Made by a program: the position numbers and the translations under genes
The notes under the pieces: generated by a model
What the model saw: only the letters and a program-made list of their open reading frames with translations
The model's database searches: none
Told to the model about the DNA's origin: nothing
Assembly (NCBI GenBank): GCA_964413535.1
Contig: CAYPTB010000029.1
Location: forward strand, 62,001-126,000
DNA: 64,000 nt
Origin: CAYPTB01 sp964413535
GTDB lineage: Bacteria; Planctomycetota; UBA1135; GCA-002686595
Direction: 5' to 3'
In this document: positions 8,590 through 16,528 of the stretch, one piece after another
Numbering within the stretch: the stretch's first letter is position 1
Layout of the letters: the number at the start of each line of letters is the position of its first letter

Positions 8590-9492
8590 TTAGAACGCGT
8601 CGGAATCGCTTTCCGAGCGCGGCTGACGCGTTCGCGCCCAAGCGCCGTAGAGCTCTTCCCTGCGGTCCTTGCCAACGGGAACCCGCACGCACGTTCGCCG
8701 CGCTTCGTCCGGATCGATCTCCGCGACGACGAGCCCTGTTTCTCCGCGACCCTCGGCCAGCGTGCGCCCGTGCGGATCGACCACGAGCGAGTTCCCGGGG
8801 AACGCGAGCTCCACGGAGCGCCGGCCGACGCGCTCGACTCCCGTGCGATTGGCGGCGACGACGAAGCACTGACCCTCGACCGCGCGGCCGTGCACCAGCG
8901 CGCGCCAGTGCGTCGCGCGCGAATCCGGCCACTGCGCGGGACAGACGAGCAGCTCCGCTCGTGCGTCGAACGGCGCGCGCAGCGTCTCCGCGAAGCGCAG
9001 GTCGTAGCAGACGACGCCCGAGAGACGCCCCGCGCGCGTGTCGCTGGTCTCCGGCGGGAGCGCGCCGGCGCTGAAGCCCAGGTCCTCCGCCGTCGGCGAG
9101 AAGAGGTGCACCTTGTCGTAGGCGAGCACGACCCGGCCGCCGTCGTGCACCGTCAGGCGATTGAAGGGCAGAGCCCCGCCGCTCTCTTCCTCGCTCGCGA
9201 CCCTTGCCAGGCCCGTTGCATCGGCCGCGGGCGCGAACGACGAGCCGCACACCACGAGCTCGAGCTCGCGCGAGAGCTGAGCCACCCGCGCCAGCGCTGC
9301 CGCGCTCTCTTCCAAGAGCCGCGAGCGCGTGGTCGGATCGCTCGCATCCGCGAAGGACGTCGGCCACAGCTCCGGCAGCACGACCAGAGCACAACCGAGC
9401 CCCGCCGCCTCGCGCAACGCGCCTTCCACCACGGCCAGGTTCTCCGCCGCGCGATCGCGGCGAACGTCGAACTGGAAGGCCGCGACGCGCAC
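8590..9492 (-). CDS. Nitrilase-superfamily carbon-nitrogen hydrolase (amidase)
   Basis: A 300-residue cytosolic enzyme with the full catalytic triad of the family: Glu41 in VVLPELWPTSF, Lys127 in AYDKVHLF and Cys162 in GVVCYDLRF. The region around PAQWPDSRATHW and ARAVEGQCFVVAANRTG (approximately) matches the omega-amidase/YafV-like branch, which hydrolyses alpha-keto acid amides such as alpha-ketoglutaramate; the exact substrate is inferred. Length matches the family. The start is a GTG at 9492 directly preceding the first beta strand. It lies 270 bases upstream of the histidine kinase on the same strand and is divergent from the membrane protein at 9576. Confidence 0.85.
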   Translation of the reverse strand: MRVAAFQFDVRRDRAAENLAVVEGALREAAGLGCALVVLPELWPTSFADASDPTTRSRLLEESAAALARVAQLSRELELVVCGSSFAPAADATGLARVASEEESGGALPFNRLTVHDGGRVVLAYDKVHLFSPTAEDLGFSAGALPPETSDTRAGRLSGVVCYDLRFAETLRAPFDARAELLVCPAQWPDSRATHWRALVHGRAVEGQCFVVAANRTGVERVGRRSVELAFPGNSLVVDPHGRTLAEGRGETGLVVAEIDPDEARRTCVRVPVGKDRREELYGAWARTRQPRSESDSDAF

Positions 9493-9575
9493 CGGAGCAT
9501 TCTGATTGGCCGCGGCGCCCCCGACCAGCGGCTCCCGCCCGCGCTGCGCGCGTCACGTTCGCCGCGTGAGGCCCG

Positions 9576-11081
9576 GTGGAATCCCGAGCCGAGTTTCGGA
9601 ATCATCGCGGCGTGCAAGGACGCGCGCGGCCCTTCGGTTTCCTGCTCGCGATCCTCGTCGCCTGTGGCGCGGCGGCCACCGCGAGGGTCCTGGGCCTCGG
9701 GCCGAGAGGCGCACCAGCGGGTCTCGGCGGGGTCACGGCGCTCCTGCAGGTGCTGCTCGTGGGGCGCATCGCGCTCTCGCTCCTGCCACCCGGTTCGCCC
9801 GGCGGTCACGGCGCGCCCGACCTCGCCGCGACCTGGGCGGCGAGCCAGCTCCTCGGGCTGGCGTTGCTCGGGATCCAGGGGGTCGCCCTCGATTCCGGCC
9901 TGGGCGCGCTCCTCGATCCGATCGCGGGACGGCGCGCGAGCCTGCTCGCGCCGTGGATCGTCGTCCTCGCGGCGCGGCTCGCGCTCCTCCCCGGCGCCAT
10001 GGTGCCGCGCCACGCGCCGCGCGAGGAGCTGCTCGCCGGTTGGCGCCGCGCGCTGCCGCTCGCTCTCGCCGCGCTGCTCGCGCTCGCGGGCTGGGTGGCG
10101 CTCCGGGCGCCGCGCACGGTGCTCGCGATCGGCTCGCTCGATGCGACGTTCGCCGGGAGCTCGGATCCCCTCTCCACGCCGCTCGTGCGGCTCGTCGACG
10201 CGCTCGCGCCGGAGGGAAGCGACGGGAACGCGGCGTGGCTCGGCGCGGCGGCGTGGGCGGCGGCGGTCGTGCTGCTCGCTCACGGTCTGCGCCTTGCGCG
10301 CCGCGCTCCGGCACAGCGGCTGGGCGCCGCGATGCTCGTCGCCGCGACTCCGCTCGTCGCCGTCGCGGGGGAGCACGCGGGCGAGCTCGTCGCCGCCGCC
10401 TTCCTCGTGGCCGGTGCGTCGTACGCGGTCGGCTGGTTGCGGCGCGCCGACCGGCGCGCGCGCGCGCTCGCGCTCGTGTCCTTCGCGGCGCTGCCGCTCG
10501 CCACGTGGAACGGCTTGCAACTGGGCGGGCTCGGGCTCGCGGGGCTCGTGGTCTTCACGCCGCGCGCGTCGCGCACGGCCCTCGGCGCGGCGGCGCTCGC
10601 GGCCTGGTTCCTCGTCACCTGGCCGCTCGCCGGCCACTTCGCCGCAGGTCTACCGGCCGACGACATCGACTGGGTCGAGGCGAGCTTTTCTTCCCGGCTC
10701 GCGGCGCTCGTCGACCCGCGCGCCTTCGGTCTCGGCGCGCTGGCGGTCGCGCTGGGCGTTCTCGCGTCGACCGTGCTCCTCGCGCGTCGGATCTCCGCGC
10801 TCCTGGACGCGCAGCGCCCGCCGAGCGAACCCGTTCCGGGCGCGATCGAGGAGCCGCTGCGCGAGCTCGGCTTCGCCGTGGCGCTCGCGTTCGGAGTGGG
10901 CCTCGGCTTGCTCGTCGGTTGGACGGACGTGCCGGGCGCGGAGGGCGCCGCGGAGCTCGCCGCCGCCTGGGCGCGGCTCGGAGTGCTCGTGTGGTTACCG
11001 CTCGGGGCGCTCGCCGCCGGTCTCGGGCTCCTCCGAGCGGAGGACTCGAGCCGAGCTCGAGGGCGCGCGGGCGCGCTCTAG
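9576..11081 (+). CDS. Polytopic membrane protein, unknown
   Basis: A 501-residue protein dominated by hydrophobic helices; I count about ten to twelve possible transmembrane segments, for example FGFLLAILVACGAAATARV, WIVVLAARLALLPGA, ALAALLALAGWVAL and LGVLVWLPLGALAAGLGLL. The overall impression is of an NADH-dehydrogenase ND1 or NuoH-like fold (VLLVGRIALSLLPPGSPGG), but no catalytic or cofactor motif is certain, so no function is assigned. It starts at a GTG (9576) or at a second in-frame GTG at 9612 nearer the first helix. The stop lies 2 bases from the stop of the convergent HEAT-repeat gene. Confidence 0.65.
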   Translation: MESRAEFRNHRGVQGRARPFGFLLAILVACGAAATARVLGLGPRGAPAGLGGVTALLQVLLVGRIALSLLPPGSPGGHGAPDLAATWAASQLLGLALLGIQGVALDSGLGALLDPIAGRRASLLAPWIVVLAARLALLPGAMVPRHAPREELLAGWRRALPLALAALLALAGWVALRAPRTVLAIGSLDATFAGSSDPLSTPLVRLVDALAPEGSDGNAAWLGAAAWAAAVVLLAHGLRLARRAPAQRLGAAMLVAATPLVAVAGEHAGELVAAAFLVAGASYAVGWLRRADRRARALALVSFAALPLATWNGLQLGGLGLAGLVVFTPRASRTALGAAALAAWFLVTWPLAGHFAAGLPADDIDWVEASFSSRLAALVDPRAFGLGALAVALGVLASTVLLARRISALLDAQRPPSEPVPGAIEEPLRELGFAVALAFGVGLGLLVGWTDVPGAEGAAELAAAWARLGVLVWLPLGALAAGLGLLRAEDSSRARGRAGAL

Positions 11082-11083
11082 CC

Positions 11084-11899
11084 TCAGCCTCCGCGGCGCG
11101 GGTTCGGCGCCTCGTCGTCATCGGAGAGGAGCGGCAGGCCCCAGTAGCCGCACCACTCCTCGCGATCCGCGTAGGGCAGGACGGGCGCCTCCTTCGCCAC
11201 CACGGGCTCGGAGCGGTTCTCCTCCCACCAACGCAACCACGCCGTCAGGCTCTGCCCGTGATCGACGCCGGTGAGCACGAGCAAGCTCAGGCGGAACTCG
11301 GGCAGGAGATCGCGCTGGCGATCCTCCGCGAACCCCGTGAATGCGCCCATCAGCGCGCTCAGGGCGCGCGCGTCGCGAATCCGCCCGAGGCCGCGGATGC
11401 GCGCGCGGACGATCTCGCTCGGCTCGGGCTCGGGCAACTCCACCGTCGGCGCGGGGAAGTCCGCCAAGAGCTCGATCGATCTCGGATCCGCGTGGTGGGC
11501 GATCGCCTTGAGCACGCGTTCGCGCAGATCGAGGTCGCTCTTCACGCGCGAACTCTTCTTCCAAGCGCTCTCGAGCGCGAGCCGCGCGGGCTCGAGCTCG
11601 CTCTCGCGCAGCGCCTCGACGGCCGTGCGGCGCACGCCGACCTTGGCGTGGTCGATGCCGCGCGCGATGGAGGCCACGACCTCGGGGCTCGCGACGCTCG
11701 CGTGGCGTTGGATCGAGGCGATGATCACACCGTCCTGACCGGTCTTAAAGGCGGCTTGCAAGTCCTGCACGGCTTCCTGGACGCGGGCGGGATCGGGGGC
11801 CTTCGGCGCTTCCTGCGCGTCTCGAGGGCGCGGTTCGGGCAGGAGCAGGGCGAGCAGGACCAGGGGAACGACGGAGAGGGCGAGGGGTCGGGAGAGCAT
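11084..11899 (-). CDS. Exported HEAT-repeat protein
   Basis: A 271-residue protein with a signal peptide (LSRPLALSVVPLVLLALLLP) followed by an Arg/Pro-rich linker. The body consists of helical repeats (SPEVVASIARGIDHAKVGVR, TAVEALRESELEPARLAL, DLRERVLKAIAHHADPRSIE, RARIRGLGRIRDARALSALM) of the HEAT type, used for protein-protein contacts. The C-terminus carries LTGVDHGQSLTAWLRWWEEN, like the Trp-rich segment seen after HEAT repeats in planctomycetal secreted proteins. The ATG at 11899 is the one before the signal peptide. It is divergent from the MBL-fold lipoprotein gene. Binding partner unknown. Confidence 0.72.
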   Translation of the reverse strand: MLSRPLALSVVPLVLLALLLPEPRPRDAQEAPKAPDPARVQEAVQDLQAAFKTGQDGVIIASIQRHASVASPEVVASIARGIDHAKVGVRRTAVEALRESELEPARLALESAWKKSSRVKSDLDLRERVLKAIAHHADPRSIELLADFPAPTVELPEPEPSEIVRARIRGLGRIRDARALSALMGAFTGFAEDRQRDLLPEFRLSLLVLTGVDHGQSLTAWLRWWEENRSEPVVAKEAPVLPYADREEWCGYWGLPLLSDDDEAPNPRRGG

Positions 11900-11987
11900 G
11901 GGGCCGGATCTCGAGTTCTCGGGGGGCAAGGGGATCGGCCCGCGGGACGCCCGCGCTTCGACGAGCGCGAGCGCCGCGGGTCGTGCC

Positions 11988-12962
11988 ATGATCCCGCGGA
12001 TGACGCCCGCGCGCCTCGCTTCCTCCGCGATCTTCGCCGTCCCCGTCTTCCTCCTCGTTCTCGACGGATGCGCTTCCGCGCCGGGCGCGCCGCCCGAGCC
12101 CGCGCCGGAGCCCCCCCGCACGCGTGTCGTCCTGCTCGGCACGGGCACCCCCAACGCCGATCCCGAGCGCTCGGGTCCCGCGCTGGCCGTGGTCGTCGGC
12201 GAGCGCGCCTACCTGGTCGACTGCGGGCCGGGCGTCGTGCGCCGCGCCGCCGCCGCCGCGCGCGACCGCGGGATCCCGGCCCTCGAGGTCGACCGGATCC
12301 ACCACGTGTTCGTCACGCACCTGCACAGCGATCACACGCTCGGGCTGCCCGACCTCGTCTTCACGCCCTGGACGCTCGAGCGTTCCGTCGCGCTCGAGGT
12401 CTTCGGCCCACCCGGGATCGCCGAGATGGTCGAGCACGTGCAAGCGGCGTGGCAGGCGGACGTGAGCCTGCGCCGCGACGGGCTCGAGCCCGCCAACGAC
12501 ACGGGCTGGCGCGCGCTCGCCCGCGAGATCGAGCCCGGCCTGGTCTACGCAGACGAGCTCGTGCGCGTCGTCGCCTTCGCCGTGCCGCACGGTTCGTGGG
12601 AGCACGCGTTCGGCTTCCGCTTCGAGACGGAGGACCGCGTCGTGGTCGTCTCCGGCGACACGGGGCCGCTCGATCCGAGCGATCCGTTCGTCGCGCAGGC
12701 GCTCCGCGGAGCGGACGTGCTGGTGCACGAGGTGTACTCGGAGGTGCGCTTCGCGCTGCTCGAGCCCGAGTGGCAGCGCTACCACGCGCTCTTCCACACG
12801 TCGACGCGCGAGCTCGCCGCGCTCGCAGAGCGTGTGCGACCGAAGCTCCTCGTGCTGACCCACCAACTGTTCTGGGGCGCGAGCGAGGACGAGCTCCGAG
12901 ACGAGTTCGACGCACTCTACGACGGTCCGTTCGTCTCGGGCCGCGACCTCGACGTGTTCTGA
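11988..12962 (+). CDS. Metallo-beta-lactamase-fold lipoprotein hydrolase
   Basis: A 324-residue lipoprotein: a hydrophobic leader ends in a lipobox (LVLDGC), so the enzyme is probably anchored in the periplasm. The MBL fold is marked by LLGTGTPNADPERSG, the zinc motif HLHSDH, a second His in VPHGSWEHAF, the bridging Asp in VVVSGDTGP and the last His in LVLTHQLFWG. The arrangement resembles the ribonuclease Z/arylsulfatase-like branch (GTGTP start), so a phosphodiesterase or sulfatase-like activity is more likely than beta-lactamase. The ATG at 12000 is an alternative start. The stop is 2 bases from the start of the next gene. Confidence 0.82.
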   Translation: MIPRMTPARLASSAIFAVPVFLLVLDGCASAPGAPPEPAPEPPRTRVVLLGTGTPNADPERSGPALAVVVGERAYLVDCGPGVVRRAAAAARDRGIPALEVDRIHHVFVTHLHSDHTLGLPDLVFTPWTLERSVALEVFGPPGIAEMVEHVQAAWQADVSLRRDGLEPANDTGWRALAREIEPGLVYADELVRVVAFAVPHGSWEHAFGFRFETEDRVVVVSGDTGPLDPSDPFVAQALRGADVLVHEVYSEVRFALLEPEWQRYHALFHTSTRELAALAERVRPKLLVLTHQLFWGASEDELRDEFDALYDGPFVSGRDLDVF

Positions 12963-12964
12963 CG

Positions 12965-15037
12965 ATGCCCGCGCACCATCCGCCCCTCCAGTGTCCGCAG
13001 TGCTGCGCGGGTCTCGTCGCGGGCGCTGCTGGGTCCGCGCTCGCGAGCGCCGGGTCATCGCTCGCGGGCGCCGGGTCATCGCTCGCTTGCGAGCGATGCG
13101 GCGTGCAGGTCGAGATCCGCGATGGCGTGCTCGACGTCGCGCTGGCGCTGGTCTCGGTCGTCGCGCCCGCGCCCCTTGCGCCGGGCGAGCTCGACCTCGC
13201 GCTCGCCGAGCTCGCGGCCGAGCGACCGTTCAAGCGCGTGCTCGAGGAGCTCCTCCTGCGCCTTCCCGAGGAGCGCGCCGAGAACCTCATGCTCGTCCTG
13301 CGCGAGGGCCGCGGCGCCTTCGCCCTCTTGCTGGGCGCGGCGGGCGGATCGGCGCTCCTCGCGGGCAACGCGCTCTCCGGCACGAGCGTGGCGCTCGCGC
13401 GCACCGGCTTCGCCGTGACGGCCGTCGACGCGTGCCGTGAGCGCCTGCGCTTCGCGGCCGCGCGCGACCGCGCGCTCGCCGTCCTGGGCACGGCGCCCGC
13501 GACGCGCTCGATCGCCGTCGCGCCCGGCGACCGGCTGCCCTTCGCCGACGGCGCGTTCGACGTCGTCGTGCGCGAGGCTCCGTTCCACTCCGCGGAAGCC
13601 GGCGAACGCACGACGCGCGACGGGAGCCCGATGGACTCGTTGGACGCGCGCACCTCGGCATCGTTGCGCGAGTCGCTCGGCGACGAGCCGGGCGCGCCCG
13701 CGCTCGACGAGTGCCGGCGCGTCGCGCGGGGCGAGCTCGTGATCACCGGCGACAACCGCCTCGGCTACAAGCTCTCGACCGGTCGGCGCGGCGAGTTCCG
13801 CGTGCTCTCGCCGCTCGCCTACCTGCGCCGCGCCTTCGCTCCCCGCGGCCGCCGCACGCTGCTCGGCTGGCGCCGCGCGCTCGCCGCGCGCCCGGGCGAA
13901 ACCACGCGCGCCTACGCGCTCTATCCCCACTCTTACGACTTCACGCACCTCGCGGCGCTCGACGAACCAGGGCCGCGACTCTACGTCGGCCCCAAGGAGC
14001 GCGGCAACGCGGTCAAGGTCGCGGCCTACCGTCTGGGACTCTTCTCCGTGTTGACGCCCTCCTTCGCGCTCGTGCTCTCGCGCGGCGCGCGCGAGCCCGG
14101 GCGACGGCTCGAGAACCTGCTCGCGGAGCTCGCGCACGCGACGGGCGAGCGCGAGCCGTTCGCGCAGTCGCTGCTCTCGACGCGCGGCAACAACGCGCTC
14201 GTCATGACCTCGCGTCCGGGCGCCGACGAGCGCGATCCCGAAGGCCGCTGGATCGTGCGCGTGCCGCTCAACGCCGCCCAGGCGCGGCTCGTCGAGCGCG
14301 AGCACGTCATGCTGCGCCGTTTGCGCGCCGAGTTCCCCGGCGTGCCCGTGCCGGAGCCGCTCTTCTCGGGCCGCCTCGACGGCATGTTCGTGACCTGCGA
14401 GCGCCGCCTGCCGGGCCACTCGGCCGCGCAGTTCAGCGGCCGCCGCGCGAGCATGGCGCGGCTCTTCGCGCAGGCCGCGGATCACCTCGCGGAGCTCGTC
14501 GTCGCGCCGCGCGCGACGCTCGACGAGGAGCGCTTCGGCGAGCTCGTGACGGCGCGCTACGAGCTCGCCGCGCGCTTCGCCGAGCCCGAGTCGACGCGCC
14601 GCGCCCTCGCGGCCATGCACGCGCGCGCGCGCGAGACGCTCCAGGGCCGCGAGCTCCCGCTCGTCCTCGCGCACTCCGACCTGCGCAGCAAGCACGTGCA
14701 GATCGAGCCCGACGGCCGCGTGCTCGGCTACTACGACTGGGGCACGGCCGTCGACCTTGACCTGCCCTTCCACGACCTGCTCCACCTCGTCGTGCACGAG
14801 CGCAAGCAGACGCTGAACCGCACGGCCGGCGACGCCTGGCAGCTCGCGCGAAACGGCGGCGACGGCCTGCGTCCCGACGAGCGCGCGCCCCTCGACCGCT
14901 ACTGCGAACGCCTCGCGCTCGACCGCGACGTACGCGTGGCGATCGAGGACCTCTATCCCCTGCTCGTCGGCGCCATGGCCGAGCGCAACTGGGACTACAG
15001 CCACCCGCGCTGGCTGCACCGCGGCTTCGGCATCTGA
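12965..15037 (+). CDS. Zinc-ribbon, methyltransferase-like and APH-kinase-like fusion protein
   Basis: A 690-residue protein with three parts. Residues 10-43 hold two Cys pairs (CPQC and CERC) separated by a Gly/Ala/Ser repeat, resembling a zinc ribbon. Residues about 110-320 look like a class I SAM methyltransferase of the Methyltransf_11 type (TGFAVTAVDACRERLRFAAA, GDRLPFADGAFDVVV), although the usual GxGxG is not obvious. Residues about 395-660 look like an aminoglycoside-phosphotransferase/choline-kinase fold: VPEPLFSGRLDGMFVTCERR, catalytic loop LVLAHSDLRSKHV and metal Asp in LGYYDWG. In that loop the usual Asn of HxDxxxxN is His. It may modify a surface glycan or lipid head group, but this is conjecture. 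It starts 2 bases after the lipoprotein stop, so it is probably co-transcribed. Confidence 0.7.
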   Translation: MPAHHPPLQCPQCCAGLVAGAAGSALASAGSSLAGAGSSLACERCGVQVEIRDGVLDVALALVSVVAPAPLAPGELDLALAELAAERPFKRVLEELLLRLPEERAENLMLVLREGRGAFALLLGAAGGSALLAGNALSGTSVALARTGFAVTAVDACRERLRFAAARDRALAVLGTAPATRSIAVAPGDRLPFADGAFDVVVREAPFHSAEAGERTTRDGSPMDSLDARTSASLRESLGDEPGAPALDECRRVARGELVITGDNRLGYKLSTGRRGEFRVLSPLAYLRRAFAPRGRRTLLGWRRALAARPGETTRAYALYPHSYDFTHLAALDEPGPRLYVGPKERGNAVKVAAYRLGLFSVLTPSFALVLSRGAREPGRRLENLLAELAHATGEREPFAQSLLSTRGNNALVMTSRPGADERDPEGRWIVRVPLNAAQARLVEREHVMLRRLRAEFPGVPVPEPLFSGRLDGMFVTCERRLPGHSAAQFSGRRASMARLFAQAADHLAELVVAPRATLDEERFGELVTARYELAARFAEPESTRRALAAMHARARETLQGRELPLVLAHSDLRSKHVQIEPDGRVLGYYDWGTAVDLDLPFHDLLHLVVHERKQTLNRTAGDAWQLARNGGDGLRPDERAPLDRYCERLALDRDVRVAIEDLYPLLVGAMAERNWDYSHPRWLHRGFGI
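13023..13086 (+). repeat. Short in-frame tandem repeat in the zinc-ribbon linker
   Basis: GCGCCGGGTCATCGCTCGC occurs at 13047-13065 and again at 13068-13086 (period 21 bases), preceded by a degraded copy from 13023. It codes for repeated GSxLA-like units between the two Cys pairs, so copy-number change would lengthen the linker by seven residues without a frameshift. Confidence 0.75.
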
Positions 15038-15064
15038 GCGCAGCGCCAACGACGCCACTCGGGC

Positions 15065-15574
15065 TCAGGCCTCTTTTTTCCGGCGATCGCGTTCCTCCAG
15101 GCGAACCTCGTGCTCGCTGCCATCCGGATAGCGCAGCAGCGTGCGCAAGCGAGCGCCGAGCGCGACCGCGAAGCTCTGCAGCGTGGAGAGGCGCAGATCG
15201 CGGCGGCGCTCGAGCTTGGAGAGATCGGACTGCGAGATCTCCATGCGGGCGGCGAGCTCCACCTGGGTCAGGCCGCGCCGGCGGCGCAGCGTGCGGAACG
15301 TCGCCGGCGCCGCGTCGGCCGCGTGCGATCCCTCGGCCATGTCACGGCGGCGCGCGATCCACGCGCGCCACAGCGCGGACGTGCCGTACATCGGGTAGGC
15401 GTTCACGATTCGGAGCACTCGATCGGCGACCGCTCCGCCTGGATCCCTCACGACGGCGGCGGCGATCGGCTTCCAGTCCCCGATGTCGCCGCGCTCGAGC
15501 AGGTCCACCAGCGCTGCCGCGGGGAGGTCTTCCGCCGGCGTTCCGGATTCCACGTCCAGGTGGCGGTGCTTCAT
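15065..15574 (-). CDS. XRE-family regulator, probable antitoxin of an AbiEii-like pair
   Basis: A 169-residue protein with a C-terminal helix-turn-helix of the XRE/Cro type (residues about 94-147: FRTLRRRRGLTQVELAARM, EISQSDLSKLERRRDLRLST, LQSFAVALGARLRTLL). The N-terminal 80 residues (LVDLLERGDIGDWKPIAAAV, YPMYGTSALWRAWI) form a separate domain that could contact the toxin. The start at 15574 overlaps the stop of the nucleotidyltransferase by 4 bases, so the two are translationally coupled, toxin-like gene first. It probably represses its own operon through the palindrome at 16282-16301. The antitoxin role is inferred from arrangement and domain type. Confidence 0.75.
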   Translation of the reverse strand: MKHRHLDVESGTPAEDLPAAALVDLLERGDIGDWKPIAAAVVRDPGGAVADRVLRIVNAYPMYGTSALWRAWIARRRDMAEGSHAADAAPATFRTLRRRRGLTQVELAARMEISQSDLSKLERRRDLRLSTLQSFAVALGARLRTLLRYPDGSEHEVRLEERDRRKKEA

Positions 15575-16278
15575 CGGCTCCCCCCGTCCGACTCGAGCGC
15601 AACCCGGTCGAGCACGCGCAGGGCCACGCGGCGACAGGTCTCGGTCACCGCGCTCCAGTCCTGCCAACGCCGTTCGAGACGTCGATAGGACGACAGATCC
15701 ACGTCGGAGAGGTCGTCGGGGCGCGGTTCGGCGAGTTGCTTCGCGACCTGAGTCGCGACACGCTGACCTCCCGGCCCGATCTGATCGGCGTAGTACTCGT
15801 CGAGGGAGAGCACGACCTCGCTCGCGCGCGCCTCGCCCAATCGGACGGAGAGCGCGGCGAAGTCGATGTAATCCCGCGTCGCATTCCGGACGAGGCACAG
15901 CCAGGCCTTGATGCGCGAGATCTCCTCCAGCGTGGGGACGCGCAGCGAGAACCCTTCGACCTCCACTTCCTCGACCTCGAGCGGCCGCCGCCGGATGAGG
16001 TTGCGCACGCCCGTCTCAACCCCTTCGAGTCGGCCCAGGATGAGAACGGGCCGCTTGATGCGCGCCGTCACCCAACCCTCCGTGTCCTCGAGCGCTTGCA
16101 GCACGTCGTCGAAGCGCGAAGCGAGATCGGCCACCACGTGGTCGTCGTCGAGGGAGATCCGGTGGCCGGCACGCTGGGCGGCAGCCGTCCCCCCCACGAG
16201 CACCGCCTCCGGCACGAGCTCCTGGAGCCGCGCCGCGGCGGCCACCACCGCGCGCCATTCGGGAGGGGGCTTGGTCAT
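15571..16278 (-). CDS. AbiEii-like nucleotidyltransferase, probable toxin
   Basis: A 235-residue protein with the minimal nucleotidyltransferase signature of the AbiEii/AbiGii toxin family: AVLVGGTAAAQRAGHRISLD followed by acidic DD (GGT at 29-31; metal-binding Asp residues at about 44-46), then helical DLASRFDDVLQALE. The C-terminal half (PTLEEISRIKAWLCLVRNAT, RDYIDFAAL) matches the helical part of that family, where a Lys and the RDYxD motif recur. Such enzymes transfer nucleotides to tRNA or other targets and cause abortive infection or growth arrest. Here it is paired with an XRE regulator rather than the usual AbiEi antitoxin, and the gene order is reversed. Its ATG lies only 3 bases from an operator-like palindrome. 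Toxicity is inferred. Confidence 0.78.
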   Translation of the reverse strand: MTKPPPEWRAVVAAAARLQELVPEAVLVGGTAAAQRAGHRISLDDDHVVADLASRFDDVLQALEDTEGWVTARIKRPVLILGRLEGVETGVRNLIRRRPLEVEEVEVEGFSLRVPTLEEISRIKAWLCLVRNATRDYIDFAALSVRLGEARASEVVLSLDEYYADQIGPGGQRVATQVAKQLAEPRPDDLSDVDLSSYRRLERRWQDWSAVTETCRRVALRVLDRVALESDGGSR

Positions 16279-16316
16279 GGAATAGTGACTCTAATCACTA
16301 TCGGAGTGCACCACAA
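16276..16316 (-). promoter_or_regulatory. Operator and promoter of the nucleotidyltransferase/XRE pair
   Basis: ATAGTGA (16282-16288) and TCACTAT (16295-16301) form a perfect 7-bp inverted repeat with a 6-base spacer, ending 3 bases before the start codon. It is strikingly AT-rich for this genome. On the minus strand a -35-like TTGTGG (16316-16311), a 17-base spacer and a -10-like TAGAGT (16293-16288) can be drawn, putting the -10 inside the palindrome and the transcription start about 2-3 bases before the ATG, so the message may be nearly leaderless. The palindrome is seen; promoter boxes and binding by the XRE protein are inferred. Confidence 0.6.
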
Positions 16317-16528
16317 GCCCTCTGGATCGAGGCCGGCGAGGACCCGACCGGCCGCCGAGTGACCCGGCCACGGAGGCCGTCGGACGGCGTCGACGGGGAC
16401 GCGACCCCCGCCGAGAATCGGTTGGGCAGAGAAGTACAGGGGCTTGCATCGCCGCGCTCCCAAGACCGGATGCTCGGGAAGCGGATCGCCGGTCGGCCAG
16501 TACCATCGGCGGCGGAGGTCCTCGTCCC

